Source: Acidobacteriaceae bacterium UBA1795
GTDB lineage: Bacteria > Acidobacteriota > Terriglobia > Terriglobales > Acidobacteriaceae
Direction: 5' to 3'
DNA: 34,445 nucleotides
NCBI GenBank assembly: GCA_002314435.1
Contig: DCFV01000002.1
Span: 1,364-35,808 of the forward strand
The number at the start of each line of letters is the position of its first letter. Position 1 is the stretch's first letter. The position numbers and the translations under genes were made by a program. Shown here one piece after another: positions 23,702 through 32,400 of this stretch. Under the pieces are notes generated by a model, which was not told the DNA's origin, did no database searches, and worked only from the letters and a program-made list of their open reading frames with translations.

Positions 23702-24435
23702 GGTTCAACCTGTGTGGCCGCCATCAGATCGGCCAGCGACGTTGCGCAGACCTCCGGCCGGTGTGCCAGCAGTTCATCGAAGGTAAAGTTGCCCGTGGCC
23801 ACCGCGATGACCGGCAACTGGCTGGCGCGTGCTGCCTCAATGTCGCGCGGCGTATCGCCCACAACGCACACGGTGGCGCTCGCGCCGGCAAGCTCGCGCG
23901 CCTTGCCCGCTGCGTGGTCAATCATCTCTGCACGCACCGGAAAGTGGTCGCTGAAGCCGCCAAAGCGGAACCACTCGCGCAACCCCGCCACTTCCAGCTT
24001 GATCCAGCCGATGGTTTCCAGGTTGCCTGTGGCCACGCCCAGCTGAGCGCCTCGCCGTGCCAGGTGGCTGAGTGCGTCCTTAACGCCGGGCATGAGGTAG
24101 AGGTTCAGCTCTTCGCGGCGATCGGCCACGCTCTGTGCCATGGCTTCAAGGATTGCCGCTACCTGCGGCTCCAGTTCCTCGGCCGCAATGCCTGCGCGCT
24201 GGCATGCCTCGCGCAGAATGCCCGTGTCAGTATTGCCGTGGACCGACACTCCTGCCAGCGTGATCTCAAAGCCCATCACGCTCCGCACGCATGCGGCAAT
24301 CGAGTCCATGTGTATGCGGTCGCGGCTGCGCAGCAGCGTGCCGTCTATGTCGAACAGGTAGGCGTTCTGCCCGTCCCAGGCAAAACCCGGCTCGATCGCG
24401 ATGCGTGGCGTGGAGTTCTGTTGTGTTGTCTGCAT
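23698..24435 (-). CDS. HAD-superfamily phosphatase (phosphoglycolate phosphatase-like)
   Basis: A 245-residue hydrolase of the haloacid dehalogenase superfamily, probably acting on a small phosphorylated metabolite. Motif I is LFDIDGTLL, with nucleophile Asp29 and general acid Asp31. A cap domain of about 90 residues follows. Motif II is the serine/threonine in GVATGNLETIG, and motif IV is VCVVGDTPRDIEAARAS with the metal-binding aspartates. The end (VIAVATGNFTFDELLAHRPEVCATSLADL) matches the Gph/PGP-like group. The first ~20 residues are an extra N-terminal stretch before the fold. It is coupled to the secretin gene through an ATGA overlap, an arrangement with no obvious functional reason, and lies 15 bases downstream of the Fis-like gene. 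Confidence 0.85.
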   Translation of the reverse strand: MQTTQQNSTPRIAIEPGFAWDGQNAYLFDIDGTLLRSRDRIHMDSIAACVRSVMGFEITLAGVSVHGNTDTGILREACQRAGIAAEELEPQVAAILEAMAQSVADRREELNLYLMPGVKDALSHLARRGAQLGVATGNLETIGWIKLEVAGLREWFRFGGFSDHFPVRAEMIDHAAGKARELAGASATVCVVGDTPRDIEAARASQLPVIAVATGNFTFDELLAHRPEVCATSLADLMAATQVEP

Positions 24436-24450
24436 TGCCTCGGGGAGGCG

Positions 24451-24738
24451 TCAGCCTTGGCGGAAGCCCTGGCGAACCGCTCCATACATAAGACGCTCCG
24501 ACCGCGGCGGACGCTTGAGCCCTGCGCGGACCTCAGCCAGGCTCAGGCCCAGCTCGGCCATGGTGCGGCTCAGCGTGTTGCGATGGATACCGAGTTCATC
24601 GGCGGCCTTACACTGGTTTCCCCGGTTTGCCACTAGCACCTCGCGCAGGTACTGCTTTTTGAACTCGCGCACTGCATCCTCATACCGGATGCCGCTGGAA
24701 TGCATTTGTGTCACCAGGCTGTCCAGTTCTCGTCTCAC
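24451..24738 (-). CDS. Small Fis-like helix-turn-helix regulator
   Basis: A 95-residue protein made of a Fis-type DNA-binding domain. The core reads EFKKQYLREVLVANRGNQCKAADELGIHRNTLSRTMAELGL (about 25-65), which matches the HTH_8 domain found at the end of NtrC regulators, but no receiver or AAA+ domain is attached. The tail is basic (GLKRPPRSERLMYGAVRQG). I prefer GTG 24738, because AAGGGG lies 6 bases before it; upstream in-frame starts (TTG at 24792, ATG at 24777) lack such a site. It lies between cvpA and the HAD phosphatase gene on the same strand and is likely in that operon. A nucleoid or gene-specific regulatory role is inferred from the fold alone. Confidence 0.82.
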   Translation of the reverse strand: MRRELDSLVTQMHSSGIRYEDAVREFKKQYLREVLVANRGNQCKAADELGIHRNTLSRTMAELGLSLAEVRAGLKRPPRSERLMYGAVRQGFRQG

Positions 24739-24796
24739 GGTTTCCCCTTGCTCTAATAGCTTGCCACATCCGGCCATGTTACGGCCCAGCAAAAAT

Positions 24797-25342
24797 TCAC
24801 TTCTTCTCGTTCCCTGGGTGCATCCACTCAGGTGACTCTCGTTCCAACCGGGTCAGACCTTCGTGTACCTGCTTCTTCAGCTCTGCTGGACTCACGTGGG
24901 TACTCAGGTGGCATGCCGCGAAAAAGTGCCGCGGCAGTCTCGACTCGTTCAGCCAGGCGGCTTCGGGATAGAAGGCCACGGTCGCGAGAATGCACAGCGT
25001 GACCATCAGCGCCCCCTGGAACAGCCCGAACAACCCACCGACCATTCTGTCCAGGCAACCCAGGCCCATCTGGTGCAGAATCTTCGAAAGCAGGCTCCCT
25101 ACGGCCGTGGCCAGCGCCGCGACGACAAAGGCAATCAGCAGAAAGCCAACCGTGTTGGCCACTTCCCAGCTGCGTACCAGCGGATGCAGCATAGATGCGA
25201 GGCGCCCGTAGTTCCACGCCGCCAGGACCAGTCCCAGAATGAGCCCGCCCAGCGAAAAGACAGAGCGCAGGAAACCCTGTACCAAGCCGGCAATTACCGA
25301 CGCGGCCAGCACCACCACAATGATCCAGTCGACGACGGTCAT
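24797..25342 (-). CDS. cvpA: CvpA family membrane protein
   Basis: A 181-residue inner-membrane protein with four predicted membrane helices (about 5-22, 28-45, 63-85 and 101-122) and a hydrophilic C-terminal tail. The N-terminus VDWIIVVVLAASVIAGLVQGFLRSVFSLGGLILGLVLA and the later GCLDRMVGGLFGLFQGALMV are characteristic of CvpA (colicin V production), with the conserved D-R-x-x-G in the third to fourth helix region. CvpA is linked to envelope stress tolerance and often sits near purine genes, as here with purC immediately upstream (18 bases apart). The name comes from an E. coli phenotype; molecular function is not settled. Confidence 0.85.
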   Translation of the reverse strand: MTVVDWIIVVVLAASVIAGLVQGFLRSVFSLGGLILGLVLAAWNYGRLASMLHPLVRSWEVANTVGFLLIAFVVAALATAVGSLLSKILHQMGLGCLDRMVGGLFGLFQGALMVTLCILATVAFYPEAAWLNESRLPRHFFAACHLSTHVSPAELKKQVHEGLTRLERESPEWMHPGNEKK

Positions 25343-25360
25343 ACCCGCTCCGCGCTCGCG

Positions 25361-26254
25361 CTACAGAGTCAACTCGCGGCCAGTGAGCCGACGGAAGGCT
25401 TCCAGATACTTGGCGAGCGTGCGCTCTGCCACTTCTGCCGGCAGTGTCGGCGCGGGCGCCTGCTTGTTCCAGCGGATGCTCTCCAGATAGTCACGCACAA
25501 ACTGCTTGTCGAACGAGGGCTGCGCTCCGCCCGGCTTCCACTGCGCGGCCTCCCAGAAGCGCGAAGAGTCCGGCGTGAGCACCTCATCGGCCAGCACGAT
25601 GCCGTCCGGCAGTGTGCCGAATTCAAACTTGGTGTCGGCGAGGATCAGTCCCTGCGCTTCTGCGTGTGCCGCCGCCTTGCGGTAGATTGCCAGCGTCAGC
25701 CGCCGCAGCTCGGCGGCAACGCCTGCGCCCAGCAGCTTCTCCGTGGCCTCGAACGAAATATTCTCGTCGTGCGCGCCGTCCTGGCTCTTGGTCGCCGGAG
25801 TAAACACCGGCTCCGGCAGCCGCGAGCCGTCTTCGAGGCCCTCCGGCAGCGGAATGCCACATACCGTGCGGCTGGTCACGTATTCCTTCCAGCCCGAGCC
25901 CGCCAGATAGCCGCGCGCCACGCACTCCACCGGAAACATCTTTGCCCGCCGCACCAGCATCGAGCGATCGCGCAGCTGCTCTGCATAGGGCTGCAGCGCA
26001 GCGGGGAACTCCTCCACCTTCGCCGTGATCAGGTGGTTCGGCACCACATCCTTGAGGAGATCGAACCAGAACAGCGAGATCTGCGTCAGGATCTTGCCCT
26101 TGCCCGGAATCCCCGTCGCCAACACGTGATCGAAGGCTGAAATGCGGTCGGTGGCTACCAGCAGCAGCGCGTCGCCCACAGCGTATAAATCGCGCACTTT
26201 GCCGCGTCCGATCAACGGCGTGGCACCCAGGTTTGTCGTCAGAAGAGCAGTCAT
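25361..26254 (-). CDS. purC: Phosphoribosylaminoimidazole-succinocarboxamide synthase (SAICAR synthase)
   Basis: Joins aspartate to CAIR using ATP in purine synthesis. The 297-residue protein starts at ATG 26254 (MTALLTTNLGA). It has the nucleotide-binding segment GRGKVRDLYAVGD (about 16-28), VATDRISAFDHVLATGIPGKG, FPVECVARGYLAGSGWKEY with the family signature, and LADTKFEFG plus LADEVLTPDSSRFW near the C-terminus. The length fits the approximately 300-residue form shared with yeast ADE1 rather than the shorter 240-residue E. coli form. Codons upstream of ATG 26254 are open but run through the promoter and are not coding. cvpA follows after 18 bases, a purine-cvpA pairing also seen in other bacteria. 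Confidence 0.96.
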   Translation of the reverse strand: MTALLTTNLGATPLIGRGKVRDLYAVGDALLLVATDRISAFDHVLATGIPGKGKILTQISLFWFDLLKDVVPNHLITAKVEEFPAALQPYAEQLRDRSMLVRRAKMFPVECVARGYLAGSGWKEYVTSRTVCGIPLPEGLEDGSRLPEPVFTPATKSQDGAHDENISFEATEKLLGAGVAAELRRLTLAIYRKAAAHAEAQGLILADTKFEFGTLPDGIVLADEVLTPDSSRFWEAAQWKPGGAQPSFDKQFVRDYLESIRWNKQAPAPTLPAEVAERTLAKYLEAFRRLTGRELTL

Positions 26255-26288
26255 GGAGGGGTCTGTCTTTCGGTGAACTGAAGTTCCG

Positions 26289-26317
26289 ATTCTCGTGCCC
26301 TCGGCTCGGTTTGTCAA
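26289..26317 (-). promoter_or_regulatory. Sigma-70-type promoter of purC
   Basis: Read on the minus strand, TTGACA (26312-26317) is a perfect -35 box, followed by a 17-base spacer and GAGAAT (26289-26294), which matches four of six -10 consensus positions. The start would fall near 26281, leaving a leader of about 27 bases before the purC ATG at 26254. No purine riboswitch-like fold was seen in such a short leader. Confidence 0.6.
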
Positions 26318-26560
26318 ACAAGTGAGAAGGCCATTTCCGGCTCCGTTGTAGAACCATTTTTGGGCCGCACAGGTCCTAAAGACCACATTACGAACTGACA
26401 CGCACCCGTGTGATGGCCGTCACGGACCCATATCCGCACATGGGCGACACTCCAATTGTCAACATGGTTCGGAGGACAGTAGTTCAGATCCTCTTTGAGC
26501 CGGGCGACACGAGGCAGCAGTGGAAAGGGGAAGCCGCGGCTAGCTTCGTTTCTAGGGATC

Positions 26561-26670
26561 GCCAGTAGTCGCATGCTACCGACCTCCAGCGTCGACTACT
26601 GGCCCCCAACTACTTTCTTGAGTAAGACCAAGCGCCTCCGAAGAGACGAGATCCTTCGGAGGCGATTTTT
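26561..26670 (+). ncRNA. Candidate structured RNA: two tandem 11-bp hairpins ending in a terminator
   Basis: GCCAGTAGTCG (26561-26571) and CGACTACTGGC (26593-26603) form a perfect 11-bp stem with a 21-base loop. After 29 bases a second perfect 11-bp stem (26633-26664) is followed by a T-run. No coding gene on the plus strand ends here, so the terminator must close some other plus-strand transcript. A small RNA or the end of a lost gene would explain it. No known RNA family is recognised and its 5' end cannot be placed. Confidence 0.35.
26633..26670 (+). terminator. Strong orphan intrinsic terminator upstream of the TonB-dependent receptor gene
   Basis: CGCCTCCGAAG (26633-26643) and CTTCGGAGGCG (26654-26664) pair perfectly over 11 bp with a 10-base loop, followed by ATTTTTTCG. 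The T-run is only on the plus-strand side, so it acts on plus-strand transcripts coming from 26630 or before. Confidence 0.88.
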
Positions 26671-26853
26671 TCGTCCTCATTTCATCTAGACCATTCTCCC
26701 GCAACGCATCGGCTTTAGTCGCACTCCGCGTTGGCCGGTTGCCTGTTCACCGGGATTTTACTCCACCGCAAACCTCTATTAATACGAAGTTTATAGCCTC
26801 TTTAACAGCGGATGCTTCCGTCCCCAATGTCCGCTTTCAGGAGGCCAGAAACG

Positions 26854-29391
26854 ATGATCAATTCTTTGCGCAAACGGTTCTCTACCGTTTTCATGTTGTG
26901 TTCTGTGGTGGCTATCGCGTGGTTTCAACTTCCCCTCTGTGCCCAGTCCTCAGCAGCTGGATCGCTGCAGGGCAGCGTGCTCGACGTGCGCAACCAACCC
27001 GTACAGGGCGCGTCCGTCCTGGTGGCCAACGGAGATGTGAAGCGTGCCGCCGTCACCAATGCAGAAGGCCGGTACTCCGTCGCTGGCCTCGCGCCGGGCG
27101 TCTACTCCGTCGAAATATCAGCTGCGGGTTTTGCTACTTTGGTTCGCCGCGGTGTTGCGGTCTCTGCCGATCAGGCCGCTAACCTTTCCGTTTCTCTCTC
27201 TGTGACCTCGGTGTCTGAGGAGATCACCGTGGAGGCCGACGTCGACACCTCGATCGCCTCGCAGTTGTCGCCCGTCAAGTCCGTGCTCGATGCCGGCTCC
27301 GCGCGCACTGAGATCACCAGTCAGTTCATTCGCGAGTTCACTTCGCCGGTCACCGACTTCAGCGACATCACCCAGATCGCGCCCGGTACCGTGAGCTGGA
27401 GCGTCAACGGTATTGGCGACGGTCAGGCCAAGACCTACTATCGCGGCTTTGCCGACGGCAATTACACCATGACTTGGGACGGCGTACCCTTCCAGGACTC
27501 GAACGATCCGACGCACCACTCATGGGCGTACGTGCCTGCCCCTGCCATCAGCTACGTCGACTTCGACCGCAGCCCAGGCACGGCATCGGACATTGGCCCG
27601 GCCAACTTCGGTGGCTCCATCCACATGTTCTCTCCCAAGATGAGTGACAGCATGCTCGTGAAGGGCTCCGAATCATACGGTTCTTTCAATACCAACGAGT
27701 ACCTTGGCGAGTTCAACTCCGGTCTCTTCGGCGGCAGTAATCCGAAGATGCACCTCTGGTTTGAAGGCCATCACATGACCTCCGACGGCTACCAGACCGC
27801 CAACTTCCAGGTGCGCACGGCGGCCACGGCCAAGTTCGACTACAAGTTCTCCGACAAGACCGACCTCACGCTCGTCGGTACGCTGGTGCTGGTCGACAGC
27901 AACACGCCAAACAACGACGCCACCCGGGCGCAGCTCGCGGCCAGCGGCGATAACTTCCTGCTCGAAAAGAACCAGTACAACGCCAGCGGCTCGTTGAACG
28001 CCTTGTGGTACCGCTACTACACCTACCACGTGCCGACCAACTTCGAAGTCATCTCCTTCAATACGGATCTGGGCCACGGTTGGAAGCTCGATACTAAGCC
28101 GTACACCTACTCCTATTCCAACCACCAGCACTACCAGAACAACCAAAGCAGCTCGACGGCCACGGTGAACGCCACCAGCGGCATCAACAAGCTCAACCAG
28201 TACAACCGCGGCGGCAACATCACTTCCGCCAGCGCGGCTTCGCGCTACGGCGTCTTCCGCGCCGGATGGTGGTATGAGTACACCACCACCGAGCGCTACC
28301 AGATCAAGAGCGATCCGCGCACCTGGGTCGATGCCGCCGGACTCGCGAACATCAAGTTCCACGAGCACTTCGTCACCAACTCAGTGCAGCCTTTCGCCGA
28401 ATATCAGTTTGTCGGCATTCCCCGGTTGACCATCACTGCCGGCGTGAAGGATGCCTACTACAACATGAACCTCAAGCAGTATGCCGACGGCAAGACCGTG
28501 GGTAACCTGGGTGGTGCACCGTTCGTCTACCACGACGCGGGCTACAACAATTGGCTGCCCTCGTTTGAGGCCAACTATCGCATCCTTAGCAACTGGTCAG
28601 CCTATGGGCAGTACGGACGCGGCAGTGTGATTCCTCCGTCCAGCGTCTTTGACGTCACCGGCGCGCAGGTCGCCGTCACCCCCAAGCCCATCGTGGCCGA
28701 CACCTATCAGGGCGGCACAGTCGTCAAGCTCAACCGGGCCAGCTTCGATGCCGACGCCTACTACATCCACTTCCAGAACTCGTACTCCAGCTTTACGCCG
28801 AGTTCAGGACCAGACGCCGGCTTCACGTACTACTACGCCAACCCTGCATCGAATACCACCGGGTTTGAAGCGGAAGGCAACCTCTACCTGAGCCACGGCC
28901 TCAGCGTCTTCCTCAACGGCACCTTCGGCCAGGCCAAGTACGAGTCCGTCTCGGCTGAGGCTGCCACCTCAACCACTCCTGCAGTCGCGGCTTCTCCCTC
29001 GGCATGGGTTGCCAACACGCCGCACGACACTGAGAGCGTGGGCCTCATCTACCAGGACCACGGGTTCAACATAGGCATCTTCAACAAGCGGGTTGGCTCC
29101 CGCTGGGGCGACAACGGCAGCACGCATCAGGCCGTGCCTTACGATCCCTTCTCCGTGTCCAACTTCTTCTTCAACTACACCCTGCACAACCGTTCGTTCT
29201 TCGACCAGTCGAAATTCAAGCTCAGCCTCAACAACCTGTTCGACAACCACGATGTGGTGTCGGTCTCGCCCGCCGTCGCGGCCACGTCGACCTCTGCCTT
29301 TGCGCCCAACTCGGCGGATACGCTCCAGCTTCTGCCCGGCCGCAGCGTGATGGTGACCTTCCAGATCGGCCTGTCGCCCCGCGAGAAGTAA
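26854..29391 (+). CDS. TonB-dependent receptor with N-terminal carboxypeptidase-regulatory domain
   Basis: An 845-residue outer-membrane receptor. A signal peptide (cleavage near LCAQ, residue 30-31) leads into a CarboxypepD_reg-like beta-sandwich (about 36-115), with GSVLDVRNQPVQGASVLV and NAEGRYSVAGLAPGVYSVEISAAGF. The plug domain follows (about 130-250, FIREFTSPVTDFSDITQIAPG and DGNYTMTWDGVPFQDSND). The rest is a large Tyr/Asn/Ser-rich beta barrel ending LLPGRSVMVTFQIGLSPREK, with KLSLNNLFDNHDVV near the end as in TonB receptors. AGGAGG (26839-26844) lies 9 bases before ATG 26854, ruling out the open codons from 26812. It may import sugars, siderophores or similar; no partner genes adjoin to indicate the substrate. 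A perfect palindromic terminator follows. Confidence 0.93.
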   Translation: MINSLRKRFSTVFMLCSVVAIAWFQLPLCAQSSAAGSLQGSVLDVRNQPVQGASVLVANGDVKRAAVTNAEGRYSVAGLAPGVYSVEISAAGFATLVRRGVAVSADQAANLSVSLSVTSVSEEITVEADVDTSIASQLSPVKSVLDAGSARTEITSQFIREFTSPVTDFSDITQIAPGTVSWSVNGIGDGQAKTYYRGFADGNYTMTWDGVPFQDSNDPTHHSWAYVPAPAISYVDFDRSPGTASDIGPANFGGSIHMFSPKMSDSMLVKGSESYGSFNTNEYLGEFNSGLFGGSNPKMHLWFEGHHMTSDGYQTANFQVRTAATAKFDYKFSDKTDLTLVGTLVLVDSNTPNNDATRAQLAASGDNFLLEKNQYNASGSLNALWYRYYTYHVPTNFEVISFNTDLGHGWKLDTKPYTYSYSNHQHYQNNQSSSTATVNATSGINKLNQYNRGGNITSASAASRYGVFRAGWWYEYTTTERYQIKSDPRTWVDAAGLANIKFHEHFVTNSVQPFAEYQFVGIPRLTITAGVKDAYYNMNLKQYADGKTVGNLGGAPFVYHDAGYNNWLPSFEANYRILSNWSAYGQYGRGSVIPPSSVFDVTGAQVAVTPKPIVADTYQGGTVVKLNRASFDADAYYIHFQNSYSSFTPSSGPDAGFTYYYANPASNTTGFEAEGNLYLSHGLSVFLNGTFGQAKYESVSAEAATSTTPAVAASPSAWVANTPHDTESVGLIYQDHGFNIGIFNKRVGSRWGDNGSTHQAVPYDPFSVSNFFFNYTLHNRSFFDQSKFKLSLNNLFDNHDVVSVSPAVAATSTSAFAPNSADTLQLLPGRSVMVTFQIGLSPREK

Positions 29392-29406
29392 GCCGTCAGG
29401 CTCAAC

Positions 29407-29445
29407 AAAGAGGGCGCGGCTATAGCCGCGCCCTCTTTCTGCGTT
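29407..29445. terminator. Perfect 32-base palindromic terminator between receptor and smc genes
   Basis: Bases 29407-29438 are exactly their own reverse complement (AAAGAGGGCGCGGC-TATA-GCCGCGCCCTCTTT), giving a 14-bp stem with a 4-base loop and A/T ends on both sides. CTGCGTTTTG follows. It lies between two converging genes and should terminate both strands. Confidence 0.88.
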
Positions 29446-29456
29446 TTGCTGCTCTC

Positions 29457-32400
29457 TTACGCGGTGGCCCGCTGCTCCTGCTGGCCGCCCAGCTTCACGC
29501 TCACCACTTTTGATACGCCTGGCTCCTGCATGGTCACGCCGTAAATAAGGTCGGCGGCGTGCATCATGCGCTTGGAGTGGGTGACGATCAGGAACTGCGT
29601 CTCGTCGCTCATTCCGTTCAGCAGATCCGCCAAGCGCCCCACATTGGTTTCGTCCAGAGCCGCGTCCACTTCGTCCAGCACACAGAACGGGCTGGGCTGG
29701 AACTGGAAAATGCCCACCAGCAGGGCCAGCGCGGTCAGTGCCTTTTCGCCGCCCGAGAGCAGCAGCACGTTCTGCAACTTCTTGCCCGGAGGCGACGCCA
29801 CAATATCCAGCCCGCTTTCCGCCTGGTTCTCCGTATCGGTGAGCCGCAGGAAAGCCTGCCCGCCGTGGAACAGCCGTGTAAACACCTGCCCGAAGTTCTC
29901 GTTGATCTTCGCGAAGGCCTCGTCGAACTTAGTCCGTGAGATCTGATCAATCTCCTTGATCGTCTCCTGTGTGTTCTCGATCGACTCAATCAGGTCCTTG
30001 CGCTGCGTTTCAAGGAAGCCGTGCCGCTCGGCGGTTTCCTTGTACTCGTCCAGCGCCATCATGTTCACCGGGCCCATCTGCTCCAGCTTCTGGCGCAGTG
30101 TGCGGCAGGCCTCGTCCTCGGCGGCAAGCTCGTCGCCGGCAATGTGCACAATCTCCGCGTCGGCGCGCAGCAAAGCGGCCTCCACGTTCACCTCGGCCAG
30201 GCAGCTCGCTTCCAGGTGCTCCAGGTCCGAGCGCAGCTTGGCCACTTCGCTCGACAAGTTGCTGCGGTTCTCGCGTACCTGATCGAGCGCCGCCCGTCCC
30301 GCTTTCAGCTGCGTCTCCAGCGTCGCAAGCTGCTGCCGCAGCGACTGCGCTTCAGCGGCCAGCATCTGCGCCTGGGCCAGCGCCTGCTCGCGTTCCAGTT
30401 TCAGCTCCTCTTCGCGGGCCGCCAAGTGCAGGCTCTCCTGCGTGCGCTGCTCGCGTTCTGCCACTGCGGCAGAGCGCTGCTGCTCGATGGCCAGCACGCG
30501 CCGTTCGAGATCGGCATGCAGCCGCTCGATGCGCTGGAACGCGGCCTCTGCGCCGCGCCGCCGCTCTTCCAGCCCGGCCAACTCCGCCGTTGCCCGCGCG
30601 GCTTCCTGCTGCAAACCTTCGCGCCGCTGGCGCAGTTCCGACAGCTGGCTCTGCTGCTCTTCGAGCGCCGCCTCGGCCGTCTTGTGCTCGGCATCCATGC
30701 GCGCAGCCTCTTCCTGCTTCTGCGCAATCACGGAGTGCTTGGCTTCGCGCGCGTCCTTGTTGCGTGCCGCCTGCAGCACCCACTCCTGCAGGCGCCGCTC
30801 AATGCGCTGTGTCTCGGCCTCCATCTGCTTCAGCGCCGCGCCCTGGTCGGCAGCCTCGCGCTCGGCCATGCGCCGCTCTTCGCTGCGCGCTTCCAGCTGC
30901 GCCGTTAGTTCATGAATGGTGCGTGTTACCGCGGCTGCTTCCGTTTCACTGTGAGCCAGTTCCTGATCCAGTGCGGCGAGTCTCGCATCCACCTCACGCA
31001 GTTCGCGCTTCAGCACAAGCGGGCCCTGGGTGGCCGGCTTGCCGCCAGTCACTGTGCCGTTGTGGAAGCATTCGCCGCCCGGCGTAAGGAAGAACGCGTA
31101 GCCGTGTTCGCCGGCCAGCCGCCGCGCCTCGTCTGGGTTCTCCACCACGTAGCCGTAGCGCAGCTTGGGCAGAATCGCTTCCAGCGACCGGCCAAAACCA
31201 TTCAGCACGCGGATTGTATCCTTCAGCGGGGTGATGCCTGGGCCGCCGATGGCGTCGCTTGCCTCGACAAACAGGCTGCGCTGCTCGTCGTCGTGAATCA
31301 GAAACGTCGCGCGCCCGTCGACACCGGACTTGAGCAGTCGCACGCCTTCTTCGGCCGCGCCCCAGCTCTTCACTACAACGTAATTGAGTTCGTCGCGCAG
31401 GAACTCGTCCACCACGCCTTCGTGCTCGCCGGCCACTTCAATGAAGTCGGCCAGCGTGCCTACCGGCGCCATGCCCCCGGCCAGCGTGCCCGGCTTCAGC
31501 AGCCGCCGCACCGTGTCTGTGGCGTAGCTGTGGTCGCGGATCAGCGCTTCCAGCGAGTTGCGCCGGCCCGTTGCCGTGGCTTGCGCCCGGCTCAGCTCGT
31601 TGGTCTTGGCGCGCAGTGTCTGTTCTTCGGCGCGCTTGGACTGCAGGCCCTCGCGCAGTTGCGCAATCTCGCTCTGCAGTCGTGCAAGCGCCTCGCCCGC
31701 CGACTCGAACCGCATCTTCACCTGGCCGCTCTGCACGCCCAGGCTCTCTAGCTCATTGCGTGACTGGCCCATCTCGGCTTCCAGCCGATCGGCCTCGCGA
31801 TCCAGCGCCGCCAGGCTCTCCTCCGCCTGCGCCGTGCTGTTGCGCGCATTGCCCGCCAGCGTCAGCAGATGCATCGCATGGCGGCGGTTGGCTTCCAGAG
31901 CACGTTCTGCGCTGAAGACTTCCTCGGCCGCGGTGCGCGCCTCATGCTGCTGCGCATTCACTTTTTCGTGGAAGGCCCGCGCTTCGCCCGCCGCCGTTTC
32001 CATAAAGCTCTTCTGCTGGGCCCGCTCCTCGGCAATGCTCTCCAACTGCGCGCGCGTCTGTTCCAACTCGCCCGCTGCCGCGGCAATGCGCCCTTCCAGC
32101 TCCGTCACGCGCTCGGCGTTCGCGCGCTCTCGCGCCGCTGCACGCTCCAACTCAAGAGCGGCGCTGTTGGCGCGGTTCTGCGCCTCCTGCCCCTCGCGGT
32201 CCAGTTCGTAGCCGCGCTCGGTCAGCGAGTGCTGGCTGGCCTCCATGGTTTCAATCTCGGCAGCCGAGCCCTGAATCTGCCCGGTCAGCGCTGCGATCTC
32301 CTGCTCCAGCCGCGCCTGGTCTGCATCCATCAGGGCCATGCGGCTCGCCAGCACTACGCGCAGCTTACCGCGCAGTTCGTCGCGCACCGCGCCAAAGCGC

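Larger units (their letters stand above)
26255..26853. other. 599-base gap between purC and the TonB-dependent receptor gene
   Basis: The gap holds the purC promoter at its left end, two strong hairpins at 26561-26670, and the leader of the receptor gene with AGGAGG at 26839-26844. A short plus-strand frame from ATG 26413 to TAG 26568 (51 codons, AVTDPYPHMGDTPIVNM...) has no ribosome binding site and no family I recognise. It could be chance or the tail of a decayed gene. A 6-bp hairpin (AGCGGA/TCCGCT, 26807-26835) lies just before the receptor ribosome binding site. Confidence 0.5.

Noticed and set aside
24863..26140. 425-codon open frame on the plus strand
   Set aside because: It lies opposite cvpA and purC, whose products match known families over their full length. 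The plus-strand product is His/Arg/Gln-rich and shows no family features; it is a typical shadow frame in GC-rich DNA.
26314..26574. 86-codon minus-strand frame upstream of purC
   Set aside because: It covers the -35 box of the purC promoter and has no ribosome binding site or known family. It cannot be excluded, but there is no positive support.
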